Of a stretch of DNA of 64,000 nt, positions 46,171 to 56,369 are shown piece by piece. Below the pieces are notes generated by a model. It saw only the letters and a program-made list of their open reading frames with translations, ran no database searches and was not told where the DNA came from. Source of the stretch: Pseudoxanthomonas sp. SE1 (GTDB taxonomy: Bacteria > Pseudomonadota > Gammaproteobacteria > Xanthomonadales > Xanthomonadaceae); NCBI RefSeq assembly GCF_029542205.1, contig NZ_CP113783.1, positions 2,223,001-2,287,000 of the forward strand, read 5' to 3'. The number at the start of each line of letters is the position of its first letter. Within the stretch, counting starts at the first letter, position 1. A program made the translations under genes and the position numbers.

Positions 46171-46244
46171 TGTAGGAGCGCTCCTCGGGCGCGATGCTGT
46201 TCCCCTTCGCCTCGACGGCATCGCGCCCAAGAGGCACGCCTATG
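46171..46244. repeat. Degenerate REP-like inverted repeat
   Basis: A TGTAGGAGCG head is followed by inner arms GGGCGCGATGC (46187-46197) and GCATCGCGCCC (46219-46229) that pair perfectly; the outer parts pair only partly. It is a different or decayed relative of the repeat at 45176. It lies in the folD/DUF1244 promoter gap. Confidence 0.55.
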
Positions 46245-46254
46245 GACCAAGACC

Positions 46255-46551
46255 ATGACTGACACCACCGCACTGGAAGCCGCCGCGTTCCGTCGCCTGC
46301 TCAAGCACCTCAACACCGACCGCACCGATGTGCAGAACATCGAACTGATGATCCTGGCCGGCTTCTGCCGCAACTGCCTGGCGGACTGGTACCGCGAAGC
46401 GGCCGCGGAGTCGGGCATCGCGATGGACAAGGATGAGGCGCGCGAGCGGATCTACGGCATGCCGTTCGCCGACTGGAAGGCACGGCATCAGGCGGAGGCG
46501 ACACCGGAACAACTGGCCGCGTTCAAGGCGGCCCAGGAACGCCATGGTTGA
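46255..46551 (+). CDS. DUF1244 family protein
   Basis: 98-residue cytoplasmic helical protein of the DUF1244 family, with conserved AGFCRNCLADWY and YGMPFADWK segments; the two close cysteines may bind metal. Function unknown, conserved in proteobacteria. The next gene starts within its last 8 bases. Confidence 0.87.
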   Translation: MTDTTALEAAAFRRLLKHLNTDRTDVQNIELMILAGFCRNCLADWYREAAAESGIAMDKDEARERIYGMPFADWKARHQAEATPEQLAAFKAAQERHG

Positions 46552-47338
46552 ACATCGCGTCCGTCGCATGGCCCTGTGGATCGCTGCGCTCGCACTCGCC
46601 GCCTATCTCGCCCTCTGTGCCCTGCTCTACCTGCAGCAGCGCCGCCTGATCTACTACCCGCAGTTCACCCAGGTCGCCCCGGAGCAGACGGACTTCGTCC
46701 TCGCGCGACCGGATGCGGTGCTGCGGGGCTGGGCGATCAATCCCGGCCATACGGACGCAGTGCTGTACTTCGGCGGAAACGCGGAGCCGGTGGAAGCCAA
46801 CCGTGACGCCTTCGCCCGCTGGCTGCCGACGCATACGGTGTACCTGGTGGCCTACCGGGGCTACGGCGCAAGCGACGGCGACCCGTCGGAGGCCGCACTG
46901 CTCGCGGATGCCCTGGCGCTGCATGACGACGTCGCCAGGCGCCATCCGGCCGGCAGGATCGCCATCACCGGCCGCAGTCTGGGGAGCGGCATGGCGGTCC
47001 ACGTGGCAGCCGAGCGCGACGTCGCCAACCTGATCCTGGTCACGCCATTCGACAGCCTGGCGGCGGTCGCCCAATCGCACTATCCGATGTTCCCGGTCCG
47101 CCTGCTGCTGAAGGACCGCTACGATTCCGTCGCACGGCTGCCCGCATACAAAGGAAGGATGCTGGTGCTGCGCGCCGGACAGGACGTGGTGGTGCCACCG
47201 CCGCACACGGACCGCCTGCTGGCATCGTTCAAAGGGCCGGCGCAGGTGGTGGACTTTCCGCTCGCAGGCCATGACGACCTGTCGACGGATCCCGCCTACT
47301 GGTCGGCGATCCGCGACTTCCTCGCGCGCGCCGACTGA
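46544..47338 (+). CDS. Membrane-anchored alpha/beta hydrolase
   Basis: 264-residue serine hydrolase with one N-terminal membrane helix (LWIAALALAAYLALCALL). Nucleophile motif GRSLGSG, acid Asp in RAGQDVVVP and His in LAGHDDL complete the triad. The YRGYGASDG segment is typical of ABHD13/17-like or YfhR-like hydrolases. The substrate is unknown. It overlaps the DUF1244 gene and is probably co-transcribed. Confidence 0.88.
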   Translation: MVEHRVRRMALWIAALALAAYLALCALLYLQQRRLIYYPQFTQVAPEQTDFVLARPDAVLRGWAINPGHTDAVLYFGGNAEPVEANRDAFARWLPTHTVYLVAYRGYGASDGDPSEAALLADALALHDDVARRHPAGRIAITGRSLGSGMAVHVAAERDVANLILVTPFDSLAAVAQSHYPMFPVRLLLKDRYDSVARLPAYKGRMLVLRAGQDVVVPPPHTDRLLASFKGPAQVVDFPLAGHDDLSTDPAYWSAIRDFLARAD

Positions 47339-47347
47339 TCCGGAACG

Positions 47348-49189
47348 CTATTCCTCTTCTTCCTCGCCGATGATCTCGGCGGCTTCCTCGTTCAGCGCTT
47401 TCGCCTCGCGCTTGGGCTTGGTGAACGGTGTCGGGGTGGGCTTGGTGGGTTTGGCGTTGCCGTAGAGCGCCGGGATGCCCGACCTGAGGTCGCCGCCCGC
47501 GATCTCCAGTTCGAGACGCTCGGCGTCGCGCCGGCGAATTTCCAATGCGATCGTCTCGGCCTCTTCGCGCGATATGCCCACGCTCATCAACGCGGCCTGG
47601 CCGAACTCCACCGCGGACTCGAACGTCTCACGGATCTGGAAATCCACGCCTGCGGCGATCAGCGCCAGCGAGTGTTCGCGATCGAACGAGCGCACCAGCA
47701 CCTGCGCCTGCGGGAACTCGTGCTTGACCAGTTCGACGATGCGGCTCGCCGCGTCCTTGTCGTCGATGCAGATCGCGATGGACTGCGCCGTCTGTGCGCC
47801 GCACGCGCGCAACACGTCCAGCCGCGTGCCGTCGCCGTAGTAGATCTTGAAGCCGAATTCCTCTGCGCTGCGGATCATTTCGATATCGGTGTCGATGATC
47901 GTCACGTCCACGTCGCGCGCCAGCAGCGACTGGCTCATCACCTGGCCGAAGCGGCCGAAGCCGATGATCAGCACGCTGCCGCTGAGGCCCTTCGCTTCCT
48001 CGATGCCTTCCATCGAGGGTTGCTCCGGATGGGTGAACCGGCGCAACAACAGCACGAAAAGCGGCGTCAACGCCATCGACAGCACCACGATGGCGGTGAG
48101 GTTGGCATTGACGGTGGCGTCGATGATGCCGGCCGCGGCGGCGGCGGCGAACAGCACGAACGCAAACTCACCACCCTGCGCCATCAGCACCGCGCGGTCG
48201 AGGGCTTCCGCGTGCGAACTGCGGGTGACGCGCGCGACCATGTAGATGCAGGCGGCTTTCACCAGCATCATCGCAAGCACCGCGCTGACGATGAGCGGCC
48301 AGTTCGCCGCCACCACGCCCAGGTCCAGCGCCATGCCCACGCCCAGGAAGAACAGACCCAGCAGGATGCCGCGGAAGGGTTCGATGTCCGCCTCGATCTG
48401 GTGGCGGAAGGTCGATTCGGAAAGCAGCACGCCCGCGAGGAACGCACCCATCGCCATCGACAGGCCGCCCAGCTGCATCAGCAGCGCCGCGCCCAGCACC
48501 ACCAGCAAGGCCGCCGCCGTCATCACCTCCCGCGCCCTGGCCGCGGCGAGGATGCGGAAGAACGGATTCAGCAGCCAGATGCCGGCGGCGATCAAGCCCG
48601 CCAGCGATGCCACGCCGATGCCGATCGCCATCCAGCGCGACCCTTCCTCGGGCTGCACCACCTGGGGCGACATGAAGGCCACCAGCACCAGCAACGGCAC
48701 GATCAGCAAGTCCTCGAACAGCAGGATCGACACCACCTTCTGGCCATGCGGCAACGCGACGTCGCCGCGCTCCGCCAGCAACTGCATGACCACCGCCGTC
48801 GAAGTCAGCACGAAGCCCATGCCACCGATGAACGAAACCGCCAGCGGATAGCCGAAGATCAGTCCCACGCCGGTCAGCAACACCGTACACACCGCGATCT
48901 GCAGCGTTCCCAGGCCGAAGATCTGCTTGCGCAGGCTCCACAGGTGGCTCGGCCGCATCTCCAGACCGATCACGAACAGGAACATCACCACGCCGAGTTC
49001 GGCGACGTGCAGGATGGACTGGGGATCGGAGAACCACTTCAGGCCGAAGGGCCCGATGGCCAGGCCGGCGGCGAGATAGCCCAGCACCGATCCCAGGCCC
49101 AGGCGCCGGAAAATCGGTACGGTGACGACGGCGGCACCCAGCAGGGCGACGACACTGACCAGTTGGCTGGCACCGGATTCTGCACTCAT
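47348..49189 (-). CDS. CPA2-family cation:proton antiporter (KefB/KefC-like)
   Basis: 613-residue monovalent cation/proton antiporter. About 12 membrane helices fill the first 390 residues (LGYLAAGLAIGPFGLKW, ALPHGQKVVSILLFEDLLIVP). An RCK/TrkA-N nucleotide-binding domain follows (VLIIGFGRFGQVMSQSLL). A charged tail ends in repeated Glu. It is likely a K+ efflux system; no glutathione-gating partner (kefF/kefG) is next to it. Confidence 0.92.
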   Translation of the reverse strand: MSAESGASQLVSVVALLGAAVVTVPIFRRLGLGSVLGYLAAGLAIGPFGLKWFSDPQSILHVAELGVVMFLFVIGLEMRPSHLWSLRKQIFGLGTLQIAVCTVLLTGVGLIFGYPLAVSFIGGMGFVLTSTAVVMQLLAERGDVALPHGQKVVSILLFEDLLIVPLLVLVAFMSPQVVQPEEGSRWMAIGIGVASLAGLIAAGIWLLNPFFRILAAARAREVMTAAALLVVLGAALLMQLGGLSMAMGAFLAGVLLSESTFRHQIEADIEPFRGILLGLFFLGVGMALDLGVVAANWPLIVSAVLAMMLVKAACIYMVARVTRSSHAEALDRAVLMAQGGEFAFVLFAAAAAAGIIDATVNANLTAIVVLSMALTPLFVLLLRRFTHPEQPSMEGIEEAKGLSGSVLIIGFGRFGQVMSQSLLARDVDVTIIDTDIEMIRSAEEFGFKIYYGDGTRLDVLRACGAQTAQSIAICIDDKDAASRIVELVKHEFPQAQVLVRSFDREHSLALIAAGVDFQIRETFESAVEFGQAALMSVGISREEAETIALEIRRRDAERLELEIAGGDLRSGIPALYGNAKPTKPTPTPFTKPKREAKALNEEAAEIIGEEEEE

Positions 49190-49220
49190 GCGGGCAGTCT
49201 ACCGGATGGATGCGTCCGCC

Positions 49221-49472
49221 CTAACGGCGTGGTGCTTTCATCGCCAGCCATGCACCTGCAGCGACCGGTATTGCGAAGATCAGCAACTGGATGGGCAACT
49301 CTTCCTGCAGCGAGTAGCCGTGCGACATGCCCGTACGCAGGTTCCAGAGCACGGCGAGCAACCAGCCCAGGCTGAAGTACGCTGCCGCGGCACGGCGTTT
49401 GGCCGGCTTGGCCAGCCACAGGGCGAAGCCTGCGATCAGCAGGCCGACGACAATGAAGATCAAGGTCCGCAC
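49221..49472 (-). CDS. Small membrane protein, unknown function
   Basis: 83-residue protein with three hydrophobic segments (LIFIVVGLLIAGFALWL, AAYFSLGWLLAVLWNLR, LPIQLLIFAIPVAAGAWL). The GTG at 49472 is preferred over an ATG at 49526 because GGAGAGG lies 8 bases upstream. Small three-helix proteins of this type are common and not assigned. The 49527-49704 gap upstream holds no recognised feature. Confidence 0.6.
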   Translation of the reverse strand: MRTLIFIVVGLLIAGFALWLAKPAKRRAAAAYFSLGWLLAVLWNLRTGMSHGYSLQEELPIQLLIFAIPVAAGAWLAMKAPRR

Positions 49473-49704
49473 GGTGTGACCCTCTCCCGGCACGTGGTTT
49501 GCGCGGGCCAGCCCGCGCACCGACATTACCGCAATCCATTACCCGACTTTCAACCCGGGAACGGGCTACGCAGGCCGCTCCCGGCCATGCTCACCTGGTG
49601 GTATCGCTCTCGCCCACACCCATCCGGGCGCGGCGTTCAGCGCGACACGGGCAATCACACCGCGCCAGTTCCGCGACGACCTGCAGATACGTCCGCTGGA
49701 TTGA

Positions 49705-50841
49705 CTAGCCCGCGCGACAGAACGCCGCGTAGTCGATATAGCCCGGGAACGGCCGGCCAGCGGCGCAGACCGGGCAGTCCGGATCGTGGCGCAGGCGGGT
49801 TTCGCGGAAGCGCATGGCCAGCGCATCGAAGTGCAGCAACCGGCCCGCCAGTGTTTCGCCGGTACCCAGCAGCAGCTTGATCACTTCGGTGGCCTGCAAC
49901 AGGCCGATCACGCCGGGCAGCACGCCCAGCACGCCGGCTTCGGCGCAGTTGGGGGCAAACTCCGGCGGGGGCGGTTCCGGGAACAGGCAGCGGTAACAAG
50001 GCTGCTCGCCACGATGGCGACCGGCATCGAACACGCTCACTTGTCCTTCGAATCGCTGCACGGCGCCGTAGACCAGCGGCTTGCCCAGCTTCACGCAGGC
50101 ATCGTTGAGCAGGTAGCGGGCGGGAAAATTGTCGGCACCATCCAGTACCACGTCCACACCGTCCAGCAGCCGCTCGACGTTCTCTGCCGTGACGCGCTCC
50201 TCCACCGCTTCCACCTGCGTGCGCGGATTCAGTGCGGCCAGCGTCGCCTGTGCGGACGCGACTTTCGGCTCGCCGATACGGGCCTCGGTGTGCAGGATCT
50301 GGCGCTGCAGGTTGCTGCGGTCGACCACGTCATTGTCCGCGATGCGCAGGTGTCCGACCCCGGCGGCGGCAAGGTAGAACGCCGCCGGCGATCCCAGCCC
50401 GCCCGCGCCGATCATCAGCACCCGCGCCTGTTGCAGGCGCTGCTGGCCCGCGACGCCGACTTCGGGCAGCAACAGGTGGCGCGAATAGCGTTCGTTGAAG
50501 TCCCGAGCATCCGCCGACAACGCCGGCATGACGATGGCGCGATGCTCTTCGACCCAGCGCGACGTTCCGCCGGCGACGGATGCCACCCGCGTGTAGCCGG
50601 CGGCTTCCAGCACGCGTGCCGTCTCCATCGAGCGTCCGCCCTTCTGGCAGATCAGGACGATGCTGGCATCGAGGTCCGGCAGGTGCGTTGCGGGATCGCG
50701 CTCCAGCACGGCCTTGCTGATGCCACGCACGCCCTCCGCCTGCCCGCTGGCGCGTTCGTGGTCCTCGCGCACGTCAATGAACACGCTGCCCTGCGCCAGC
50801 AGCGCGGCAACGTCCCGGGGTTCGATTTCGCGGATGGCCAT
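49705..50841 (-). CDS. Rhodanese-ThiF/MoeB-like sulfur carrier adenylyltransferase
   Basis: 378-residue fusion. The N-terminal 100 residues are a rhodanese domain with active-site CQKGGRS. The rest is an E1-like adenylyltransferase with the ATP motif GAGGLGSP, the zinc pairs CYRC and CPVC, and a catalytic-type Cys in APNCAEAGVLG. It should activate a ThiS/MoaD-type carrier and transfer sulfur. The order (rhodanese first) is the reverse of MoeZ/MOCS3. Just 36 bases downstream of the moeA stop on the same strand, supporting a molybdopterin role. Confidence 0.9.
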   Translation of the reverse strand: MAIREIEPRDVAALLAQGSVFIDVREDHERASGQAEGVRGISKAVLERDPATHLPDLDASIVLICQKGGRSMETARVLEAAGYTRVASVAGGTSRWVEEHRAIVMPALSADARDFNERYSRHLLLPEVGVAGQQRLQQARVLMIGAGGLGSPAAFYLAAAGVGHLRIADNDVVDRSNLQRQILHTEARIGEPKVASAQATLAALNPRTQVEAVEERVTAENVERLLDGVDVVLDGADNFPARYLLNDACVKLGKPLVYGAVQRFEGQVSVFDAGRHRGEQPCYRCLFPEPPPPEFAPNCAEAGVLGVLPGVIGLLQATEVIKLLLGTGETLAGRLLHFDALAMRFRETRLRHDPDCPVCAAGRPFPGYIDYAAFCRAG

Positions 50842-50877
50842 GCGGCGATTATCGCGCAAGTCGCGACGTCGACTGCC

Positions 50878-52095
50878 TCAGCAGCCGATCACGTCGACGA
50901 CATCGCCGGCACGATAGTCGCGCGCGCCCTCGGACAGCACGATCAGCGCATTGCTGTCGGCCGCCGCGCGCAACTGATGCGAGGCATCGGCCGCATTCGG
51001 CATGACCAGCAGACGGCCGTCCGGCGTACCGTCGAGCCAGCCGCGCAGGAACTCCAGGCGATCATGCGTCTTGCGCCAGGGCGCGCCCAGCACCGCCTTC
51101 CAGCGCGGCCGTGGCTCGCGCCGCCGCTGCAGGCAGTCCAGCAGATCGCGACCCAGCGTCAGGAACGTGGCCAACACGGATACCGGGTTGCCCGGCAGGC
51201 AGATGAACAGGGCACGGTCCAACTCACCGAACAGCACCGGCATGCCCGGCTTCATCCGCACCTTCCAGAAGTGGATACGGCCGTTCGCGGCCAGCAGACC
51301 CGGCACATGATCCTTCTCGCCCGCGGACACGCCGCCACAGGTGATGACCACGTCGAACGCCGCGGCGGCATCGGCGAGCACGACCTTCATGCGCTCCGGA
51401 TCGTCGGGCAGGGTCGGCCATGCCGTCGGTTCCAGGCCTTCCGCACGCAGCAGGCCCATCAGCAGGTCGCGGTTGCTGTTGTAGATCTGGCCCGGCGCCA
51501 ACGGCAATCCGGGCTCCACCAGTTCGTCACCGGTGGTGAACACGGCCACGGTCGGGCGTTGCGTGACGGCCATCGATGCGATGCCCAGCGCCGCGGCAAG
51601 TGAAACGCGCGCCGGCGTAAGCCACTGTCCTTCCTCCAGGACACGGACGCCCGCCTGCACGTCCTCGCCGACACGGCGGACATCCGCACCCGGCGCGATG
51701 CCGGCAGGCACGTGGACCGCCCCCTTGTCTTCGACGCAGTCTTCCTTGATGGCGACTGTATCGGTGCCGCGCGGCAACGGTGCACCGGTGGTGATGCGGA
51801 CGCATTCGCCGGCACCGACCTCCAGATCCTGCAGCCGCCCGGCGAACTGCTGGCCCATCAGGCGCAGCGTGGTCGAACCCTCCTTCGACAAGCTGGCATG
51901 GGCAAACGCGAAGCCGTCCATGCGGCTGTTGTCGAACGGCGGAAGCGCGATCGGCGAAGTGATGTCCTCGGCCAGTATGCGGCCGCTGGCCCGCGTCACC
52001 GGAACCCGCTCCGCCTTCAGCATCCGGTTGCCTGCGACCCCGCGGACGATGTCGCGGGCGGAAGCGAAATCGATGCGGGTCGGGTAACCCGTCAC
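50878..52095 (-). CDS. moeA: Molybdopterin molybdenumtransferase
   Basis: 405-residue enzyme inserting molybdenum into adenylylated molybdopterin. Characteristic motifs are [23 protein letters not shown], the Asp-rich [14 protein letters not shown] and [11 protein letters not shown]. The GTG start overlaps the der stop (GTGA), which gives the normal length. Molybdoenzyme cofactor synthesis together with the downstream MoeB-like gene. Confidence 0.95.
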   Translation of the reverse strand: MTGYPTRIDFASARDIVRGVAGNRMLKAERVPVTRASGRILAEDITSPIALPPFDNSRMDGFAFAHASLSKEGSTTLRLMGQQFAGRLQDLEVGAGECVRITTGAPLPRGTDTVAIKEDCVEDKGAVHVPAGIAPGADVRRVGEDVQAGVRVLEEGQWLTPARVSLAAALGIASMAVTQRPTVAVFTTGDELVEPGLPLAPGQIYNSNRDLLMGLLRAEGLEPTAWPTLPDDPERMKVVLADAAAAFDVVITCGGVSAGEKDHVPGLLAANGRIHFWKVRMKPGMPVLFGELDRALFICLPGNPVSVLATFLTLGRDLLDCLQRRREPRPRWKAVLGAPWRKTHDRLEFLRGWLDGTPDGRLLVMPNAADASHQLRAAADSNALIVLSEGARDYRAGDVVDVIGC

Positions 52096-53492
52096 TTGCC
52101 GCGCTTGACGTGCCGGATCAGGCGGCGCTTCTTGGCGATCTGCTTCTCGGTCAGCACGTTCTTCTTGCCTTCGTACGGGTTGCTGCCTTCGCGGAAGACG
52201 AAGCGCACCGGCGTGCCGACCAGCTTGAAGCGCTTGCGGAAGAAGTTCTCCAGGTACCGCTTGTACGATTCCGGCAGCACCTTCAGGCGCGTGCCGTGGA
52301 CGATGAAGGTCGGCGGATTGGCGCCGCCCGGGTGCACATAGCGCAGCTTGGAGACATGGCCGCGGATGCTCGGCGGCGGGTTGGTTTCGTACGCGACTTC
52401 CAGCGCCTTGTTGACTTCGCTGGTGCCGAACTCCTTCGTCGCCGACGCATGCGCGCGGTGGATGGCCTTGAACAGTTCGCGCAGGCCGGAGCCGTGCAGC
52501 GCGGAAATGCGCACCACCTCGGCCCACTCGACGAAGCCCAGCTTGCGGGCGAGCAAGGCTTCCGCCTGTTCGCGCTGGTAGGCGGTCAACCCGTCCCACT
52601 TGTTGATCGCAACGACCAGGGCGCGTCCCGCATCGAGCACGGCACCCAGCACGCTGGCGTCCTGGTCGGTGACACCTTCGGTCGCATCCAGCAGCAGCAC
52701 GGCGACCTGGCATTGTTCGATCGCCTGCAGCGTCTTGACCACGCTGAACTTCTCGACCGCCTCCTCCACCTTGCCCTTGCGGCGCAGGCCGGCGGTGTCG
52801 ATCAGACGGTACTGGCGGCCATCGCGCTCCATGTCCACCGCAATGGAGTCGCGCGTGGTGCCGGGCACTTCGGACGCGATCATGCGCTCTTCGCCCAGCA
52901 GGCGATTGACCAGTGTGGACTTGCCCACGTTGGGACGGCCTACGAAGGCCACCCGCATGCGGTTCGGATCGTTGTCCAGACCGGCTGTCGCGCCTTCTTC
53001 GGGAAGCCGCTGGTGCACTTCCTCCAGCAGGTCGTCGATGCCCTGGCGATGCGAAGCCGAGATGGTGATGACATCCGAAAAACCGTAACGGGCGAAGTCC
53101 GCCAGCGCGGTGGTCTCGTTGATGCCGTCGATCTTGTTGATGACCAGCAGCGTGGGACGCGCCGCCTTGCGCAGCCAGGCGAGGATCTCGTCGTCGAGCG
53201 CGGAAGCGCCTTCGCGGCCATCGACGATGAACAACACCAGGTCGGCCTCTTCGGCTGCCGCACGCGCCTGGCGCGCCGTGGCACCGGCCAGCCCCTCTTC
53301 CTCACCCGCGATGCCACCGGTATCGACGACCAGGAAAGGGGCCTCCTCATCGAGACGACAGACGCCGTAGTTGCGATCACGCGTTACGCCCGGCTGGTCA
53401 TGCACCAGAGCGTCACGACTGCGGGTCAGCGCATTGAACAGGGTGGATTTGCCGACATTGGGACGACCCACCAGGGCGACGAGGGGCAACAT
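52092..53492 (-). CDS. der: Ribosome-associated GTPase Der (EngA)
   Basis: 466-residue double-Era GTPase for 50S assembly. Both G domains are visible: [14 protein letters not shown] with DTGG and NKID, and [15 protein letters not shown] with DTAG and NKWD. The C-terminal KH-like domain is followed by a basic tail ([10 protein letters not shown]). ATG at 53492. Separated from bamB by a strong terminator, so it probably has its own promoter there. Confidence 0.98.
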   Translation of the reverse strand: MLPLVALVGRPNVGKSTLFNALTRSRDALVHDQPGVTRDRNYGVCRLDEEAPFLVVDTGGIAGEEEGLAGATARQARAAAEEADLVLFIVDGREGASALDDEILAWLRKAARPTLLVINKIDGINETTALADFARYGFSDVITISASHRQGIDDLLEEVHQRLPEEGATAGLDNDPNRMRVAFVGRPNVGKSTLVNRLLGEERMIASEVPGTTRDSIAVDMERDGRQYRLIDTAGLRRKGKVEEAVEKFSVVKTLQAIEQCQVAVLLLDATEGVTDQDASVLGAVLDAGRALVVAINKWDGLTAYQREQAEALLARKLGFVEWAEVVRISALHGSGLRELFKAIHRAHASATKEFGTSEVNKALEVAYETNPPPSIRGHVSKLRYVHPGGANPPTFIVHGTRLKVLPESYKRYLENFFRKRFKLVGTPVRFVFREGSNPYEGKKNVLTEKQIAKKRRLIRHVKRGK

Positions 53493-53603
53493 GCAGAGGC
53501 AACCGGAAAGGAAAATGTTGCTGGAGGCGTGTCGCCGCGCGCGGGGCACGGCCGCTCCGGTCTGGCAACGGGCCGCCATGGTATCGGAATACGCCCCCTT
53601 CCG

Positions 53604-53663
53604 CGAAAAAGGGCCGCAATGCGGCCCTTTCCGGCAAGACCAGGAGTGGGTCGGCCCACTCCT
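53604..53663 (-). terminator. Tandem hairpins ending the bamB transcript
   Basis: Read on the minus strand, the first hairpin (53663-53642; stem AGGAGTGGG/CCCACTCCT, loop 4) starts 10 bases after the bamB stop. The second (53630-53608; stem AAAGGGCCGC/GCGGCCCTTT, loop 3) is followed by TTTTTCG. The second is a standard rho-independent terminator. Confidence 0.85.
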
Positions 53664-53673
53664 CCGAGAGGGG

Positions 53674-54861
53674 TTACTTGAACCCGAAGGCGGTCAGGCC
53701 ACCCTCCACATCCTGCACCAGCAGGATGCCGTCGGCGACGACGGGCTTTCCACGCAGCGCCTTGCCTCCGACGCGAGCACGCGCTGCAACCTCGCCATTG
53801 TCTGTCTTGAGCCAATGCAGGTAGCCGTCGTAGTCACCGACCACGGCGTAATCGCCATGGATGGTAGGTGCCGTCAGCGAGCGCCGCGCCAGCGTGGTGT
53901 TGGACCACAAGGCACTGCCGCTGTACTTGTCCAGCGCCCAGACGGTACCCGCCGGATCGGCCACCATGACCGCGCTGCTGGTGACCGCCAGGCCACCCGC
54001 ACCGCCGTTGTCACGCGTCCACAGGGGGCGGCCCGACGGGCCTTCCAGCGCAACGGTCTCCATCTTGTAGCTGGTGGCATACAGGGTGGTCCCTTCCAGC
54101 ACCGGGGCGCCATCCACATCGGCCATGCGCTCGAGTTCGCTGCGGCCTTCCGGCGTACCCACTGCCTGCGTCCACATGGGGCGACCATCGTTGGCCGACA
54201 GTGCGGTGACCGTGCCGTCGTCGCTGCCTGCGAACACGACGCCAGGACCGACCACGACCGGGGCATTGCCGCGGACTGTCAGGCTGGGAAGCTCGTTGGT
54301 CCAGAACCAGCGACGCTCGCCGTTTGCGGCGCTCAATGCGGTGACGCGGCCGTCATTGCTGCGCACGAAAACCAGATCCGCTCCGATCGACGGCGCCGCG
54401 ATGACTTCGTTCGGCACCTTCACCTGCCATTTCTCGGCACCCGTGGCGGCATCAAGGGCGACGACCTGGCCGTCCAGCGTGCCCACGACCACGAGCCCCT
54501 GGCCCGCGCCCGGTCCACCCGACAGTCGCAGATCGGATTTGTACTGCCACACCTGCTTGCCCGTCTGGAGATCGAAAGCACGTACACCGCCTTCGACAGC
54601 AGCGGCATACACGCGACCGCCTTCCACCACGGGCGCCTGCTGGATGCCCAGTCGATCCTCGCCTTTGCCGGCATTCGCGCTCCAGAGCTTGGACACCGAC
54701 ACCGCCTGCGTGATGTCGACCAACTCTGCAGGATCGGTGGGCTTCTCGTCCGGCTTGTCGTCACCATCGAACCATCCCTTCACCGTACTGCACCCTCCAA
54801 GGGCACCGATCAGGAATGCTGTCGTCAGGACACGGACGGGAAAACCATGGGTGAGCTTCAT
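53674..54861 (-). CDS. bamB: Outer-membrane assembly lipoprotein BamB
   Basis: 395-residue lipoprotein of the BAM complex. The lipobox is LIGALGGCS (Cys24). Repeated PQQ-type beta-propeller blades are visible ([60 protein letters not shown]). Start overlaps the yfgM-like stop (ATGA). Confidence 0.95.
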   Translation of the reverse strand: MKLTHGFPVRVLTTAFLIGALGGCSTVKGWFDGDDKPDEKPTDPAELVDITQAVSVSKLWSANAGKGEDRLGIQQAPVVEGGRVYAAAVEGGVRAFDLQTGKQVWQYKSDLRLSGGPGAGQGLVVVGTLDGQVVALDAATGAEKWQVKVPNEVIAAPSIGADLVFVRSNDGRVTALSAANGERRWFWTNELPSLTVRGNAPVVVGPGVVFAGSDDGTVTALSANDGRPMWTQAVGTPEGRSELERMADVDGAPVLEGTTLYATSYKMETVALEGPSGRPLWTRDNGGAGGLAVTSSAVMVADPAGTVWALDKYSGSALWSNTTLARRSLTAPTIHGDYAVVGDYDGYLHWLKTDNGEVAARARVGGKALRGKPVVADGILLVQDVEGGLTAFGFK

Positions 54862-55493
54862 GCGGCGTCTCCGCTCTTGGGCGGCGTGCCGCCGGCGTGG
54901 ATGAGTTTCAGCTCCACGAGCCGACGCTGGGGGGACACCACATCGAGCGTTGTCAATGCGCGCGTGTAGGCATCCTGCGCTTCCTTCAACTTGCCCGCAG
55001 CCATCAGTGCGTCGCCACGGACTTCCAGGCTCGATGCATCATCGGCCTTGTCCAGCAACTTCAACGCCTCATCGTGCTTGCCCGTGTCGATCAGCAGGCG
55101 CGCCAGACGCAGGTCAACCAGAGGCCGCAGCGAATCGACAGGCGTCAGGCTGCGCAACGTGGCAATGGCGGCATCTCGCTCGCCTGCCTGGACCTGCGCC
55201 TTGGCCAGTTGGAGGCCGGCGACATCCGCATACAGCTCGTCTTCCTTCCCCAGCGAATCGACGGCACCCTTGGCCTGTTTCAGGTCGCCCTTCGCCAAGT
55301 CCTCGACGGCCGCCTGGTAAGCCTGGTACGCCTGTTCCTTCTTGCCCGCCTGGCTCTTCTGCCACCACTGCCAGCCGAAGATGACACCCAGCCCCAGGAT
55401 CACGCCTCCCAGAAGGCCGGCACCATTGTTGCGGAGCCAGCTGCGGACGCGTTCGCTTTGTTCGTGCTCGTCGAGCAGATCATCAATCGCCAT
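54858..55493 (-). CDS. YfgM-like tetratricopeptide protein (SecYEG ancillary)
   Basis: 211-residue inner-membrane protein. A short cytoplasmic N-terminus is followed by one helix (GLLGGVILGLGVIFGWQWW) and a periplasmic TPR domain. This is the YfgM layout, a chaperone-linked partner of SecYEG. It is coupled to bamB by ATGA as in E. coli relatives. Confidence 0.88.
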   Translation of the reverse strand: MAIDDLLDEHEQSERVRSWLRNNGAGLLGGVILGLGVIFGWQWWQKSQAGKKEQAYQAYQAAVEDLAKGDLKQAKGAVDSLGKEDELYADVAGLQLAKAQVQAGERDAAIATLRSLTPVDSLRPLVDLRLARLLIDTGKHDEALKLLDKADDASSLEVRGDALMAAGKLKEAQDAYTRALTTLDVVSPQRRLVELKLIHAGGTPPKSGDAA

Positions 55494-55553
55494 GCGCTCT
55501 CTTGCCCCGTCGAGGCGGGGTCTTGGTCTTTGTTGGACAAACCCGCGCGCGGG

Positions 55554-56369
55554 TCAGTCACCGACCGGCGCTAGGGAACCCTCAGAGGATACCGTAAAGC
55601 GTGCGACATTCGCTCGCTGATACGGCGCCAGGCTCACCGTACTACCGGCATGCTGAACCTCGACCGCCGTGGCATCACCCAGCTTGACGCGACCCACTTC
55701 GCCTTTCGCGTACCTGCGTTCTTCGCCCGCCCGGACGAGCGCATGCTCCACTTTGCGGCCATCGGGATCATTGACTTCGACCCAGCTGTCACCCTTGAAC
55801 GTGAGCGTCAGCCAGGATGTCGTCGCACGCGGGATTGGCGTCAGTGAAGCAACATAGGGCGTTGCCTGCGGCCTGCCGACCGGGCGGGTGCCTTCCGCCT
55901 TGTCTGGCGAGGGTTGCAGGCTCGGGACGATGTCCAGCGATGCCGTTGCTGCATCCGGCGCAGGGCCCGAGGCTGGCCGCAAGGCCATCCACACCGGGGT
56001 TGCGATGACCAGCGTCAGCACCACGTAAACCGCGCGCCGCTTGAGGCTCTCGAAGAAATACTGGAAACGCGGCGTATGGCTATGGCTGACCAGTTCGGCC
56101 GGCTTCGACACCACTGCGTCCGCCTGCTGCAGGAACGGTTCGACGTCCACCTTCAACAGGCGACCGTAACTGCGCAGCTGACCGCGCACGAACACCGCCC
56201 CACCCGACTGGTCCCACTGCCCGCCTTCGAGGGCGTGCAACACCTTCAAGGGCATCTTGAGGCGCTGACTGACCTCCTGCAAAGACAGGCCGGCCTGCTC
56301 ACGTGCGACCTTCAGCGCCTCGCCGCACCCCTGCGACGGCGCCACTCCCCCACCTACCGTGTCCATCAT
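55554..56369 (-). CDS. rodZ: RodZ-like cell-shape protein
   Basis: 271-residue protein with an N-terminal helix-turn-helix (LKVAREQAGLSLQEVSQRLK, about 20-39, which binds MreB in RodZ), one membrane helix (AVYVVLTLVIATPVWMALR) and a periplasmic DUF4115-type domain near the C-terminus (SWVEVNDPDGRKVEH). Overlaps pilF by ATGA. The hisS and ispG genes that usually follow it in other gammaproteobacteria are absent here. Confidence 0.88.
   Translation of the reverse strand: MMDTVGGGVAPSQGCGEALKVAREQAGLSLQEVSQRLKMPLKVLHALEGGQWDQSGGAVFVRGQLRSYGRLLKVDVEPFLQQADAVVSKPAELVSHSHTPRFQYFFESLKRRAVYVVLTLVIATPVWMALRPASGPAPDAATASLDIVPSLQPSPDKAEGTRPVGRPQATPYVASLTPIPRATTSWLTLTFKGDSWVEVNDPDGRKVEHALVRAGEERRYAKGEVGRVKLGDATAVEVQHAGSTVSLAPYQRANVARFTVSSEGSLAPVGD

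Noticed and set aside
50878..52713. A longer reading frame extending the moeA frame to about 611 codons
   Set aside because: The extra 200 codons lie antisense-free but out of frame over the der gene and have low-complexity Arg/Gly-rich translation. The GTG at 52095 gives the family length.
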